This document shows positions 1 through 9,116 of a stretch of 20,501 nt of DNA, piece by piece (position 1 is the stretch's first letter; each line of letters opens with the position of its first letter). This DNA is from CAYSFW01 sp964620675 (GTDB lineage Bacteria > Pseudomonadota > Gammaproteobacteria > UWMA-0217). Under the pieces are notes generated by a model, which saw only the letters and a list, made by a program, of their open reading frames with translations, did not search any database and was not told the origin of the DNA. The stretch is from NCBI GenBank assembly GCA_964620675.1, contig CAZUJU010000053.1, positions 1 through 20,501 of the forward strand. The letters run 5' to 3'. A program made the translations under genes and the position numbers.

Positions 1-2
1 AC

Positions 3-2030
3 TTAGAACTTCCAGTCAGCTTTCACGTAAACGCCACGTTCGATCTCGATCGGGACCGACAGAATGTTGGTCGTGACCATTTCGGGGTGGGATGACTTGA
101 GCAGGTTCTGTCCGACCAGCGAGAGTTCCAGATCACGCGCAGGTATCCAGGCCAGACGCATGTCCAGATTGTTATAGGCGGCTACGTCGTCGATATGGGT
201 CGGCCCCCCTTTGAGGTTGCCGACATGGCGCCACCAGACGTCCCATTTCAAATCGGGCGAGATGTCCAGGGAGGAACGAACTGACACCTGGAGATCTGGC
301 GTAGCGCCAATGAACTCCTGGCCATTATCCACAACCGTAGCGTCGCGGGTGTCAATATTGAACACGGCGGTATTGAGCTGCAGGCGCCAGTTGGCACGAG
401 GCAGCCAGTCCAAGGCAAGCTCCATGCCGTAGGACTCCGCTCCGAGACCGTTGGTCAGCAGCATTGGCTGGTAAGGATCGGTTCCTTGAAAGAGCGGGCC
501 GGCAACGGGCGAGACCGCACGCAAATCGGTGTAGCGATAATAGAAGGCGGCCAGGTCCGAGGTCAGGTTGGGCGACCATTGGCGCCGCCAGCCCAGGTCC
601 AGCGCGTTGAGCTTTTCCGAATCCATGTCCGAATTGCCCACCGAGGCCAGTGGAATCGGAAACAGCATCGTCGGCGGCGATATGACGGCCGTGGACGAAG
701 TTTCACCCCGCGAGGGTGTGCGTACGGCACGTGAAACGGCCGCCCAGACACTGTCCGCTTCGGTGGGCGTCCAGAGCAGTCGGACATTGGGTTGCACCTC
801 GAAGCCGGAGAAGTCGTTGTGCTCGAATCGGCTGCCGAGGGTTAGGCGCCAGAGGCCCGGATCCAAGGTGACGTCATCTTGAATGAACGCGCTGTACAAG
901 TTGAAGGTCTTGCTTGGCTCTGACATGAATGCATGGGGAGTGCCGAACGTCTTGTCGTGGCTGGTGCGATAACCCAGCCCCCAGACGATGTCGTGCTTCT
1001 CTCCGCTTACCTGCTGCTGGTATTCGATGTCTAAGGTGTCGTTCCGATATCGGAATATTCCGATATCGCTGTCGCCATGATCCAGGTAGGCCTGCAGCGA
1101 ATGAGTGCGGCCCTCGGCATGACGCTCCCATCGACCCAGCAGATGCGCGGTGTTGCCATCGCCATCCGTGCTCAGTTTGGTTGCATACGGGAATGCCGCC
1201 ATGAAGGCCGTAATGGCGTCACCAGCCTTGTAGTCGCTAACTGTCCCTTGGAAGCTGAAGGTATCCTCGCCACGGGTGTTGACGAGGTGTAATCCAGCCT
1301 GCTTGGTCTTCCAGTCGTCCGGGCCATCGCCGCCCGCAACGGCCTTGCCGGGGTCGATCAATGTTCCACTGGCGTGCACACGCACCTGGGTTTCGTTGTC
1401 CTGCGTCCAGCCATAACGAGTCAGCAGTGAGCCGCGCACCTCGTTCCCGGCTGCCGCGCTCACCAGACCGCCCTGGGTATCTTTTGCCGAGTAAGTGATG
1501 ATATTGATGACGCCGTTGACCGCATTGGCACCCCAGATCGATCCTCCCGGCCCGCGGATCACCTCGATACGCTCGATGTTTCTGAGCGGGATGTCGTGGT
1601 GCTCCCAAAATACGCCCGAAAAGGCGGGACTATAGATCGCACGGCCATCCACCAGGACGAGCAGCTTGTTGGAAAAACGGTAATTGAAACCGCGTATGCT
1701 GACCGACCACTTGTTCTGGCCGATGGCCGCCACCTGCACGCCCGGCGCGAGGCGCAACGCCTCCGGGATATTGGTAGCGCCCGAACGGCGGATGTCATCG
1801 GCGTTGATCACGAAAACGGCCGACGCCGTTTCAGCCAGCGATTGTGCCTTTTTGGAGGCGGACGTCACCGTGGCCTGCATCAGCTCTTCAAGGCTGAGAT
1901 TCAACACCGAGTCGATGTTGCCATCGACCACCCGCGCCGCAAGGCTGACCGGAGTGGTTATCAGAGCGGTCATGGCTGAAACAAGAATGGAAGTCCGCTT
2001 GGAAACCAACGGGAATAAGTGCGTGGTCAT
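3..2030 (-). CDS. TonB-dependent outer-membrane receptor
   Basis: The protein is predicted to import a ligand (siderophore, cobalamin or similar) across the outer membrane using TonB energy. The ATG at 2030 gives 675 residues. The frame stays open upstream to 2246, but only the ATG at 2030 is followed at once by a signal-peptide-like stretch (basic KR at 11-12, hydrophobic 14-31). The plug domain spans about 62-178, with SIRGF (111-115), LLVLVDGR (123-130), IERIEVIRGPG (152-162) and NAVNGVINIIT (169-179), all typical plug motifs. The rest is a long beta-barrel ending in a C-terminal phenylalanine, the usual BAM signal, so the gene is complete. It lies 249 bp downstream of jetD on the same strand. 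The ligand is not identifiable. I saw no cobalamin riboswitch in the leader, and no strong Shine-Dalgarno. Confidence 0.93.
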   Translation of the reverse strand: MTTHLFPLVSKRTSILVSAMTALITTPVSLAARVVDGNIDSVLNLSLEELMQATVTSASKKAQSLAETASAVFVINADDIRRSGATNIPEALRLAPGVQVAAIGQNKWSVSIRGFNYRFSNKLLVLVDGRAIYSPAFSGVFWEHHDIPLRNIERIEVIRGPGGSIWGANAVNGVINIITYSAKDTQGGLVSAAAGNEVRGSLLTRYGWTQDNETQVRVHASGTLIDPGKAVAGGDGPDDWKTKQAGLHLVNTRGEDTFSFQGTVSDYKAGDAITAFMAAFPYATKLSTDGDGNTAHLLGRWERHAEGRTHSLQAYLDHGDSDIGIFRYRNDTLDIEYQQQVSGEKHDIVWGLGYRTSHDKTFGTPHAFMSEPSKTFNLYSAFIQDDVTLDPGLWRLTLGSRFEHNDFSGFEVQPNVRLLWTPTEADSVWAAVSRAVRTPSRGETSSTAVISPPTMLFPIPLASVGNSDMDSEKLNALDLGWRRQWSPNLTSDLAAFYYRYTDLRAVSPVAGPLFQGTDPYQPMLLTNGLGAESYGMELALDWLPRANWRLQLNTAVFNIDTRDATVVDNGQEFIGATPDLQVSVRSSLDISPDLKWDVWWRHVGNLKGGPTHIDDVAAYNNLDMRLAWIPARDLELSLVGQNLLKSSHPEMVTTNILSVPIEIERGVYVKADWKF

Positions 2031-2225
2031 CTCGATTACTGCCCTGTAGAAAGCTAATCCATAGGTGTTATCGACCGTGCTTGGCGAAGCTTTAGGCTGC
2101 GAAGAGGCCGGACTGACCGAGCGCACCCGCAGCCGCAGCCCTATCAGGTCAGCAGTACCAGCGTCTCGACCATGGCTAGAAATTTCTGGCGCCACGACAT
2201 GCCGGGAAACCAGTTCACCCCATCC

Positions 2226-2244
2226 GTTGCAGAATACGTGCAAC
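2226..2244. repeat. Dyad GTTGCA-N7-TGCAAC in the jetD/receptor gap
   Basis: The two 6-bp arms (2226-2231 and 2239-2244) are perfect inverted repeats separated by 7 bp. They lie about 200 bp upstream of the TonB receptor start and about 35 bp after the jetD stop. It could be an operator for the receptor gene or a weak hairpin at the end of the jet transcript. There is no T-run, so it is not a convincing intrinsic terminator. Function unknown. Confidence 0.35.
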
Positions 2245-2279
2245 ATCCGTGTTCGGGATGATCACCTTTATCTGTCTCA

Positions 2280-3458
2280 TCAAAACCCGCTGCGCAGCTG
2301 CTCGCTCAACCAGCCGAAACCCACGCGCTCCTGCTCCAGCCGCAGCCTGGGCTGGAGGCGTTCGAATCTGAGGTCGTCGTAGACCGCCGCCTCCTGCGCT
2401 GTCAACCGTGATAGGTCTTGCCGTGCAGGCGCGGGTTCCTCGCCCCAATGCGGGCGATGTGCGAGCAGCGTTTCCCGATCCATCAGGAACGAGGCCGCCC
2501 GCGGAAAGTGGCCGCGTAACTGGTCGAGGATGGCAAAGCCATGGGTGTCGATATCGCCCCAATAGTGGAGCTGACAGCGATCGAGCCAGGCGGCGCGCGC
2601 CAGCGCCTCCCAGCCGTAGCCGGTACCGAAGACTACGATGGCGCGCTCGACCGGCGGGAACGCAAGAAAGTTCGTTTCGTTCTCGGTGATGAACACCCGC
2701 TCGACAGGTAGCGAAAGCAGGGCAAAGCTCGCTGCGTCCAGGGTGATATCGGGTCGCCCCGCGCAGCCGGGCAGGCTCGGCAGCGCCGGGTCGAGCAAGC
2801 GGAATCGAATCCGCATCGGCTTGTCCAGGAACCCGAACCGGCGCTCGAACTGTGCCGTCCCGGTGGCCGACCGGTCGATAACTTCGGGCGGCAAGGCCAG
2901 TTCCAGCAGCTCGTTGAGTACGCCGCGATGGGTCTCGATGAACTTGCTGTCGACACCGGGTGCGTCCACCTGACGCAGGTACACACCCGGGCGCGGATGC
3001 GCTGTTAGCCACGCCACAACGGCGAGCAGCCGCTCCCAACGGTCAGCCAGGTCCAGGGCTTGGAGCGGCCGCCGCGACAGCCACGCCAGCAGTGCCGGCC
3101 GCTCGGTCGCGGTTTGTTGCCACAGGGCTTCGAAGCGTTGTGCCTGACGGGCCTTACCGATGAAGGCGAGGGCATCGCGCGGCGTGTCGACCCAAACGGT
3201 CGCCGGCAGCCGTTGCGAACCCTGAACGCGATGATTCCAATCGCGCCACTCGATTCGCACATGCGGGGTGTCGGCGACCGCGCGCACCCAGTTTCGCACC
3301 GTCTCGAACTGGTCGGACAGGTCGGTGGCGGTCGGCACCTTCAGCGTCAACCGCACCGGCCATGTGACCGCATCCGAAACCGTCGCTCGCAGCAGGTCGC
3401 CGCGCGCCCACAAGCGCTGAACCTGACCACGCAGATCGGCTGGCAGGGTCCAGCTCAC
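2280..3458 (-). CDS. jetD: Wadjet nuclease subunit JetD (DUF3322/DUF2220)
   Basis: This is the nuclease of the Wadjet anti-plasmid system, which cleaves circular DNA after the JetABC motor has extruded it. It has 392 residues. The N-terminal half carries the DUF3322 motif RQVDAPGVDSKFIE (162-175). The C-terminal half is a Toprim-like DUF2220 domain with FITENETNF (256-264), where E259 sits at the expected catalytic glutamate position, and YWGDIDTHGF (299-308), which supplies D302 and D304 as the DxD metal ligands. The start is GTG at 3456-3458. It overlaps the jetC TGA by 4 bp (GTGA), and a GGAGGGG sequence lies upstream inside jetC. Such coupling suggests a fixed ratio to JetC. The last of four jet genes; intact. 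Confidence 0.95.
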   Translation of the reverse strand: MSWTLPADLRGQVQRLWARGDLLRATVSDAVTWPVRLTLKVPTATDLSDQFETVRNWVRAVADTPHVRIEWRDWNHRVQGSQRLPATVWVDTPRDALAFIGKARQAQRFEALWQQTATERPALLAWLSRRPLQALDLADRWERLLAVVAWLTAHPRPGVYLRQVDAPGVDSKFIETHRGVLNELLELALPPEVIDRSATGTAQFERRFGFLDKPMRIRFRLLDPALPSLPGCAGRPDITLDAASFALLSLPVERVFITENETNFLAFPPVERAIVVFGTGYGWEALARAAWLDRCQLHYWGDIDTHGFAILDQLRGHFPRAASFLMDRETLLAHRPHWGEEPAPARQDLSRLTAQEAAVYDDLRFERLQPRLRLEQERVGFGWLSEQLRSGF

Positions 3459-6400
3459 GGTGCCGCAGCCCCTCCCGCGGCCTTCTGCGCGCGGTATTCC
3501 TCGATCGACAGGCAGCGCAGCCGCGACTCCCGCCCGCCCTCGTTATGCACGAAACCCACGCTGGCGACAAAGGGCTCGATGATATGGATCTTTTGCAGCG
3601 GCGTGACGATCAACAACTGCAAGTTGAGCTGCTGGAACAGTCGCAACCCGTACTGCGCCGACTCATCCGAACCGCGCCCAAAGGCCTCGTCGATGACAAC
3701 AAAACGGAACGACCGCGAGCGCACGGCTCCCCACTCCAGCCCGAACTGGTAGGCCAAGCTCGCCGCCAGCACGGTATAGGCCAGCTTTTCCTTCTGGCCG
3801 CCCGACTTGCCGCCGGAGTCCGAGTAGTGCTCATGCTCGGCCCCATCGGCGCGCCAGCGTTCGCTGGCCGAGAACAGAAACCCGTTGCGTACGTCGGTGA
3901 CCTTGGCGGTCCAGCGCCGATCGGCATCCGACAACCCCTCCCGCCCCCGGAAGCGGTCGATAATGGCCTTGACCTGTAGGAACTTGGCTTCCGAATACTG
4001 CTCATCGGCCGAGCCCGTCAGCGCCCCCTCGGTGCAAGCACGCAGATCCTGCTGGAAGTCACGGATCTCGGCATCGGGGCTGGGCTGCGCCACCAGCTTG
4101 ATGTGGCGGCCGGGGTTATAGTCGATCGCCTGTAGCGACTGGTTAATTAAGTCGACCCGCTCCTTGATCGTCTCCCGCTCGCGGGCAAGCTGGGCGTTAA
4201 AGTTGGCGATCTCATTGATGGTGTTGACATTGAGCAACTCCTTGAAGCGCGCCTCGAACCGTGGCAAGTCATCGCTCTTCAAGCCGGTGAGCATCCGCTC
4301 GAACTCGGGCAACGCCGCGAGTGCAACGTCGATCTCGACGGTCTCGGCCTTAAACGCCTCCTTGAAGCCGCGCATGGCATTGACGATACGCTCGGTGAGC
4401 CGCGCCAGGCGCTTGTCCTCCGCGTCGATGCGGTCCTGCAGCCACTTGCGCAGCTCCTGCTCGCGGTTGTCGCAGGACTCCACCGACAGCTGATGCTCGC
4501 CAAGCGCTTCGGCGCGCCAGCCGTCGAGGCGCTCGATCTGCGCCGCGTCCAGCGGCGCAGCATTCCACGCGGCACTCGCTTGATCCCGCAGCGTCTGCGC
4601 GGCCTCACGTTTGCTCTTGACCTCGCCACGTTTGCCCAGCGCGTCGCCCCGGTGGTTTTCAGTCTCTCCCAAGCGGTCCTGCACCAGCTGCAACTGGCGT
4701 CCCAACGCTTGCAGGGTGTTCGATGCGGCCTCCAGCCGCGCGCGTTCCTCGGCGAACGCCGCGATCTGGCGTGCGAGGCACATCCAGTCGATATCCGCAA
4801 AGCGGGTGAATTCTTCGAGTCGCGCCAGCGTCTCCAGCCGCCCCTCCAACGCCTTGCGCGCTTGACGGATCTCGCCGATGTGCCGCCCCAGCGTGGCGAG
4901 CTTTTCCTCCAGCCGCTGGCGCTGATCGCGCAAGGCGCGCAGCTTGTCCGCGTTGCTCCAGCCGAGCACGTAGCGGCTGCGGTCGTCGATGCGGGTGCGG
5001 TCGTCCTTCTCGTGGCGACCGCTCGGGTCCTTGATCTGGCCGGCACGGGTGATGGCGCGGGCCTCGCGGCGGAACTGCTCTCCGGTGTCGCAGCAGGCCA
5101 CGTCGTAGCGGCTCCGAAGCGCCTGCTCCAGCCACTCGTAGTGCGGCGAATCCGGCTTGATGAGGAGCTTTCGGACCAGGGATTGCGGATGCAGGCCCGC
5201 CCCCTGCAAGACCTTGGGCGACCGCACATGAAAATACACCAGGCGCGCCCCCAGGTGCTGGCCGTCGACCCAATCCGCGACAGCTTTGTAATGCGCATCC
5301 GGCACCAGCAGCGCGAGGCCGAAGCCGCGCAGCAACCGCTCGGCGGCGCCTTCCCACTCGCGCTCGTCCTCGCGCACCTGGATGAGTTCACCCGCGAAAG
5401 GCAAATCGTCCTCGCCGACGCCCAGCGCCGCGCACAGCGCCGCGCGGATGCGGACCTGGGCGGCATCGATATTGCTCTTGCGCCGCTGCAGGCTTTCGAT
5501 CTCCTCCGACAAGCCCGTGTGTTCCTCGCGACCCTTGCGAAAGGCGAAATCCTCCTCGCGCTCGCGGTTGTCCAGCTCGGCGATCTGCTCGCGCAAGCCT
5601 TCGGCACGTTGCGCGATTCCCTGCTGCTGAGCGAAGAAACTCGCTTCGTCGGTGGGCGGTACTTCGTCGATCCGGGCGAGCAGGGCTCGGTGGCGGTCGC
5701 CCTTCTGCTGACGCTGAGTCTTCTCGTGCTCCAGGCGGCGGATGTCGGCTGCCAACGCCTCCAGGCGGTCGCCACCATTGTCACGCAAGGCGCGCTCGAG
5801 GCGACCGACTTCGCTGCGTTCGACCTCGCGCTGGGCATCCAGGCGATCGATTTGGGCGTCGAGCCGGGCCGCCTCGTCCGCGAGCAGGGCAAGACGGCGG
5901 TCCAGCAGCTCGCCCTTGAGCCGGGCGAAGTATGGCCGCAGCGCATCGCGCCCATCGCGCCAGCCCTGGATCTCGGCGACCAGCGTCTGGTGGCGTTGAC
6001 CGTCATCGACCAAGGGGATGAGTAGCGCGACCTGTCGCTTGGCCTTGAGCACAGCCTGATGCGAGCGGTCCAGGTCATCGAAGTGGCGGATCAGGGCCTC
6101 GATGCGGCTGCCGACGTCGAAGGGCTCCAGCATGTGGCTGCGCACGAAGTCGGTCAGGTTGCCCACCGACTTCATCGAGACGGTCTGGTGGAACAGCTCC
6201 AAGGCCTGCTCGTGCTCGATGCCGAAGCGACGACGGAACCAGGCGCCATAGGGCGGGAAACTGTCGAACAGCTCGCAGCCCGCGGCGCGCAGCTTCTTGC
6301 GCAGGGCGGTGATGTCGCTACCGAAACCGCTGAAGTCCTCGGCGATGGCGAGCGGCCGCTCGGCCGCGACGAACAAGCGTGCCGGCTGGCCTTGCGGATC

Positions 6401-6832
6401 CTTCAACCAGAACACCTGCGCCAGCGTCACCGCCTGGTCATAACCTTCGTTGCGGAAAACGCCGAGGACGACCGCGTAGCTCGATGCATCGCGCAGCGCC
6501 ACCGGGCGGGCACTGCCGGTGACCTCGTTGCGCTCGCTCTTGTAGTGGCCAAGCACGTAAGAGCGCAACGAGCGCTCGCGGGCGTCGGCGCCGGCCGCCT
6601 TGTTGTAGGCCACGCGATGCGCCGGCACCAGCAAGGTGGTGAGGGCATCGACCAAGGTCGACTTGCCGGAACCGATGTCGCCCGTGAGCAGGCCGTTGCG
6701 TCCGTCGAGATCGTAGCGCCAGACCCGCTTGTCGAAGGTGCCCCAGTTCAGCACCTCCAGCCGCTGCAACCGGAAGCCCACCCGGCTGTCGTCGGCCACG
6801 AAGTCCAGGTCAAAGGTCGGCGCCTCAAGCAT
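3455..6832 (-). CDS. jetC: Wadjet SMC-like ATPase JetC
   Basis: The SMC-family motor of Wadjet, analogous to MukB. From the ATG at 6832 it has 1125 residues. Walker A is GDIGSGKST (51-59), with an N-terminal LQRLEVLNWGTFD strand before it as in SbcC/MukB-type heads. The middle of the protein, roughly 250-880, is charged and heptad-rich, consistent with two coiled-coil arms around a hinge. The ABC signature is SGGKSGGQKEK (about 1006-1016) and Walker B is FVVIDEAFG (about 1044-1052). I chose the ATG because GGGAGG lies six bases before it and because it overlaps the jetB stop by 8 bp. A GTG at 6859 in the same frame would add nine residues but lacks a comparable ribosome site. All catalytic motifs are present. 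Confidence 0.95.
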   Translation of the reverse strand: MLEAPTFDLDFVADDSRVGFRLQRLEVLNWGTFDKRVWRYDLDGRNGLLTGDIGSGKSTLVDALTTLLVPAHRVAYNKAAGADARERSLRSYVLGHYKSERNEVTGSARPVALRDASSYAVVLGVFRNEGYDQAVTLAQVFWLKDPQGQPARLFVAAERPLAIAEDFSGFGSDITALRKKLRAAGCELFDSFPPYGAWFRRRFGIEHEQALELFHQTVSMKSVGNLTDFVRSHMLEPFDVGSRIEALIRHFDDLDRSHQAVLKAKRQVALLIPLVDDGQRHQTLVAEIQGWRDGRDALRPYFARLKGELLDRRLALLADEAARLDAQIDRLDAQREVERSEVGRLERALRDNGGDRLEALAADIRRLEHEKTQRQQKGDRHRALLARIDEVPPTDEASFFAQQQGIAQRAEGLREQIAELDNREREEDFAFRKGREEHTGLSEEIESLQRRKSNIDAAQVRIRAALCAALGVGEDDLPFAGELIQVREDEREWEGAAERLLRGFGLALLVPDAHYKAVADWVDGQHLGARLVYFHVRSPKVLQGAGLHPQSLVRKLLIKPDSPHYEWLEQALRSRYDVACCDTGEQFRREARAITRAGQIKDPSGRHEKDDRTRIDDRSRYVLGWSNADKLRALRDQRQRLEEKLATLGRHIGEIRQARKALEGRLETLARLEEFTRFADIDWMCLARQIAAFAEERARLEAASNTLQALGRQLQLVQDRLGETENHRGDALGKRGEVKSKREAAQTLRDQASAAWNAAPLDAAQIERLDGWRAEALGEHQLSVESCDNREQELRKWLQDRIDAEDKRLARLTERIVNAMRGFKEAFKAETVEIDVALAALPEFERMLTGLKSDDLPRFEARFKELLNVNTINEIANFNAQLARERETIKERVDLINQSLQAIDYNPGRHIKLVAQPSPDAEIRDFQQDLRACTEGALTGSADEQYSEAKFLQVKAIIDRFRGREGLSDADRRWTAKVTDVRNGFLFSASERWRADGAEHEHYSDSGGKSGGQKEKLAYTVLAASLAYQFGLEWGAVRSRSFRFVVIDEAFGRGSDESAQYGLRLFQQLNLQLLIVTPLQKIHIIEPFVASVGFVHNEGGRESRLRCLSIEEYRAQKAAGGAAAP

Positions 6833-7505
6833 CCCGGGCCTCCCGCGCCGGACTTCCACCCGTCAGCGCCGTACGGTAGACCTCCAACCGCGCATCGAAC
6901 TCCGCCAGCCATTGCGCGTCGACGAAGGCTTTCAGGATGCGCCGCACTTCGTAGTGGCCGCGGTCCGGCCCGCTCCCGGCCGCAGGCTTGAGCCGGCGCA
7001 GAAAGCCCAGATCAACTACTTTGGCGATCGTCGCATCCACCTGATCGATGAGACGGGCCTCGTTCGTTCCCTCCGGCAAAAACACCCGCATCAGCTCGGC
7101 AAGCTCATCGCGCGCGAGCACTAGCCGCGTGTCGCCGCCGCCCGCATCGAACTCGGCCATGCGCTTCCTGAGCAACGCCAGCATCAGACTCACCGGGTAG
7201 GACAGCGGCCGGCGCGCGACCAAACGAGGCAGACGCGGCGCGCCTTCGGACTCGTCGGGGTCCGGACGGCTCTTCAGGAAGGCGTGGCCCTCGGCCTCGT
7301 CGAGCACCAGATCGAGCAGTAACACCGCCGCCTGTTCCCGCACCCGCGCTTGCAGGCGCAGCAGGCTGGTCCACAGGCGCTCGTCGTCATCGCGGTAAAG
7401 CACGCCCTTGAGCATGCCCACCATCAGCTGCGACAACTCGGGTACGGCGGGCGGCGTACTGGTCCGGGGCTCGCTGGGGTCGTTCTCGTGCAGCGCGTCA
7501 TTCAT
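6825..7505 (-). CDS. jetB: Wadjet subunit JetB (DUF4194, MukE-like)
   Basis: This is the small winged-helix (KITE-type) accessory subunit of the JetABC complex, comparable to MukE. It has 226 residues. The body carries RPLSYPVSLMLALLRKRM, then an acidic stretch with LVLARDELAELMRVFLP and VDATIAKVVDLGFLR, and ends with a helix that includes YEVRRILKAFVDAQWL. This is the usual DUF4194 layout in which a wing-helix is followed by an effector-like C terminus. The ATG at 7505 has GGGA about eight bases upstream and lies 26 bp after the jetA stop. The frame is open 34 codons further upstream, but that extension would lie inside jetA. Identification rests on these motifs plus position between jetA and jetC. 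Confidence 0.9.
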   Translation of the reverse strand: MNDALHENDPSEPRTSTPPAVPELSQLMVGMLKGVLYRDDDERLWTSLLRLQARVREQAAVLLLDLVLDEAEGHAFLKSRPDPDESEGAPRLPRLVARRPLSYPVSLMLALLRKRMAEFDAGGGDTRLVLARDELAELMRVFLPEGTNEARLIDQVDATIAKVVDLGFLRRLKPAAGSGPDRGHYEVRRILKAFVDAQWLAEFDARLEVYRTALTGGSPAREARDA

Positions 7506-7531
7506 GTGCTTTTCCCGGTGGCCACTTTGAC

Positions 7532-9004
7532 TCAGCGCGTGAAGATAACCCGCGGCAAACGCGCTTCGCGCGTCACGGGCTCGCCGGCTGCACTGCGGGC
7601 CTGCCAACAGATCAGTTCTTGTACGGCTTCGTCGACGAGGGCGCGCAAGCCATCCCGCGCGTTGCCGTCAGGGTCGGCGTGGGCCAGCTCCAGGTAAGCC
7701 ACCAGCTCGGCCAGACCCTGATGCAGCGGCGCGCCCTCCAGCAACTCGCGCAGGCTGATTTGCGGCTGGGTGCGCAGTGCACGCCGGACCGTCGAGCGCA
7801 GACGCGCCTTATCCACAACGATCTGATCGAACAAGCGCGCAGTGTCGATGTCATCCTCCCCGGCTACCAGCGCCAAATCGGCCAAATGCGGCTTCGCGCT
7901 TGGCTTGAACAAGGGGCGCTCGAGCGGCAATGCGAGCTCGGCGCTCATCGCGTCCATCTCGATCACCGTGGCCGCGGGCTGTGCCTCGCGCAGCGCCAAC
8001 GCCTTGCTCTCGATGCCGTGCAGCAGGTCCAGGATACGCCGGTTTTCCAGAAAGGCCCGATCATCGAGGAAGCGCCGCAGCTGTTGCGACAGCTGCGCCA
8101 CAGTACGCTGGGTGTGTTCGCCCGCCTCCAACCAGTCGTAATGCACCCGGCGGGTGCGCGGCTCGGGCTTCAGCGCAGCGACGGCGGGCAAGGCCAGCAC
8201 TTGAGCGAGCCGCTCGGAGAGCGTCTCCTGCCGGCGGCTGGACATCAGAAAGTCCCAGAAGGCGCGGAAGCTGCGGCCCTGGTCCGAGTCGCCGATGGCG
8301 TCGCGCTCGCCCATGATCTCGTCGAGCAGCGCGCCTTTGCTGCCCTCCCAGAGCGCGATCTTCTCGCGCACCCTGCGGTCAAGCTGGCGGAAGTTTTGCT
8401 CCACCTCGCGGAAATCGGCCAGCAACTCGCGCGCCAATTGCTGGAACTGCTGAAAACGGTCCTTGACCGCCGTATCGTCCAACAACGGTACGTCGCCGGC
8501 CAACACGCGGGCGATCTCGGCGTCCAGCTCCGCGCGCTTTCGGTGCAGGTCTTCGACGCGTTTGATCGGGTCGGCCTCGGTGCCGGCGCCGATCTGCTCC
8601 AGCAGCGAGAACAGCGTCAACAAGCGCGACTCGGTGCCCACGAACGGCCGCTCGGTGAGCGACTTCAACCAAGCGATGGCCTTTTCGGTCGCCGGCGTCA
8701 GGTCGAACTGCGCTTCATCGGTGCCCGGCTTGTAGAACTTGCGCAGCCAGCCCTTGTCGGGCGCACACCAGTCGTTCAGGTACTCCGATGCGGCTTTCGG
8801 GTAAGTCTCAGGCCCGAGTTGCTCGCGCAGTGCAAACAGCTCGTCCTCCAGCGCCTCGGCCAGGTCCGCCTCGCTCATCACCCGCACGTTGGGCGTAACG
8901 AATACCCGATGCAGGAAACTCGCCACCAGCGGCACGTGCGGCGAGGCCAACAGTCGCCAGGCGGGATGGCGGTCGCGCAGGGTGGCGAGAGTGGCATGGT
9001 CCAC
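7532..9004 (-). CDS. jetA: Wadjet subunit JetA (DUF3375, kleisin-like)
   Basis: The kleisin-like first gene of the Wadjet operon, comparable to MukF, which bridges the JetC heads and recruits JetB. It has 490 residues. The N terminus has the family pattern with LLASPHVPLVASFLHRVF (about 18-35) and a helical-domain motif including YLNDWCAPDKGWLRKFY. A central coiled coil follows (about 150-240), and the C-terminal winged-helix region includes ISLRELLEGAPLHQGLAELVAYL. The start is GTG at 9002-9004, preceded by GAGGGG about eight bases upstream. The ATG two codons into the gene is out of frame. No strong sigma-70 promoter is visible; an AT-rich patch with a TAAAAT hexamer lies about 95 bp upstream, without a good -35. 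Confidence 0.93.
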   Translation of the reverse strand: MDHATLATLRDRHPAWRLLASPHVPLVASFLHRVFVTPNVRVMSEADLAEALEDELFALREQLGPETYPKAASEYLNDWCAPDKGWLRKFYKPGTDEAQFDLTPATEKAIAWLKSLTERPFVGTESRLLTLFSLLEQIGAGTEADPIKRVEDLHRKRAELDAEIARVLAGDVPLLDDTAVKDRFQQFQQLARELLADFREVEQNFRQLDRRVREKIALWEGSKGALLDEIMGERDAIGDSDQGRSFRAFWDFLMSSRRQETLSERLAQVLALPAVAALKPEPRTRRVHYDWLEAGEHTQRTVAQLSQQLRRFLDDRAFLENRRILDLLHGIESKALALREAQPAATVIEMDAMSAELALPLERPLFKPSAKPHLADLALVAGEDDIDTARLFDQIVVDKARLRSTVRRALRTQPQISLRELLEGAPLHQGLAELVAYLELAHADPDGNARDGLRALVDEAVQELICWQARSAAGEPVTREARLPRVIFTR

Positions 9005-9116
9005 GGTCGATTCCCCTCACAGGATTACAGGCGTTGACGTCCCTATCGCCGCGCGCGATCGACGGAACGCCGGATTTTTCATGTCTTTCGTCGATATTTT
9101 AACCTAGATTCCTCGG

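Noticed and set aside
2030..2279. Cobalamin riboswitch before the TonB receptor
   Set aside because: No B12-box-like sequence or adenosylcobalamin core pattern was visible in the leader.
4493..6025. Long open frame of 510 codons on the plus strand opposite jetC
   Set aside because: It lies wholly inside jetC, has no recognisable domain and no ribosome site; high GC and codon bias make the opposite strand open.
3455..6832. jetC as SbcC or MukB
   Set aside because: The neighbours are DUF3375, DUF4194 and DUF2220 proteins, the Wadjet set, and no SbcD or MukEF genes are present.
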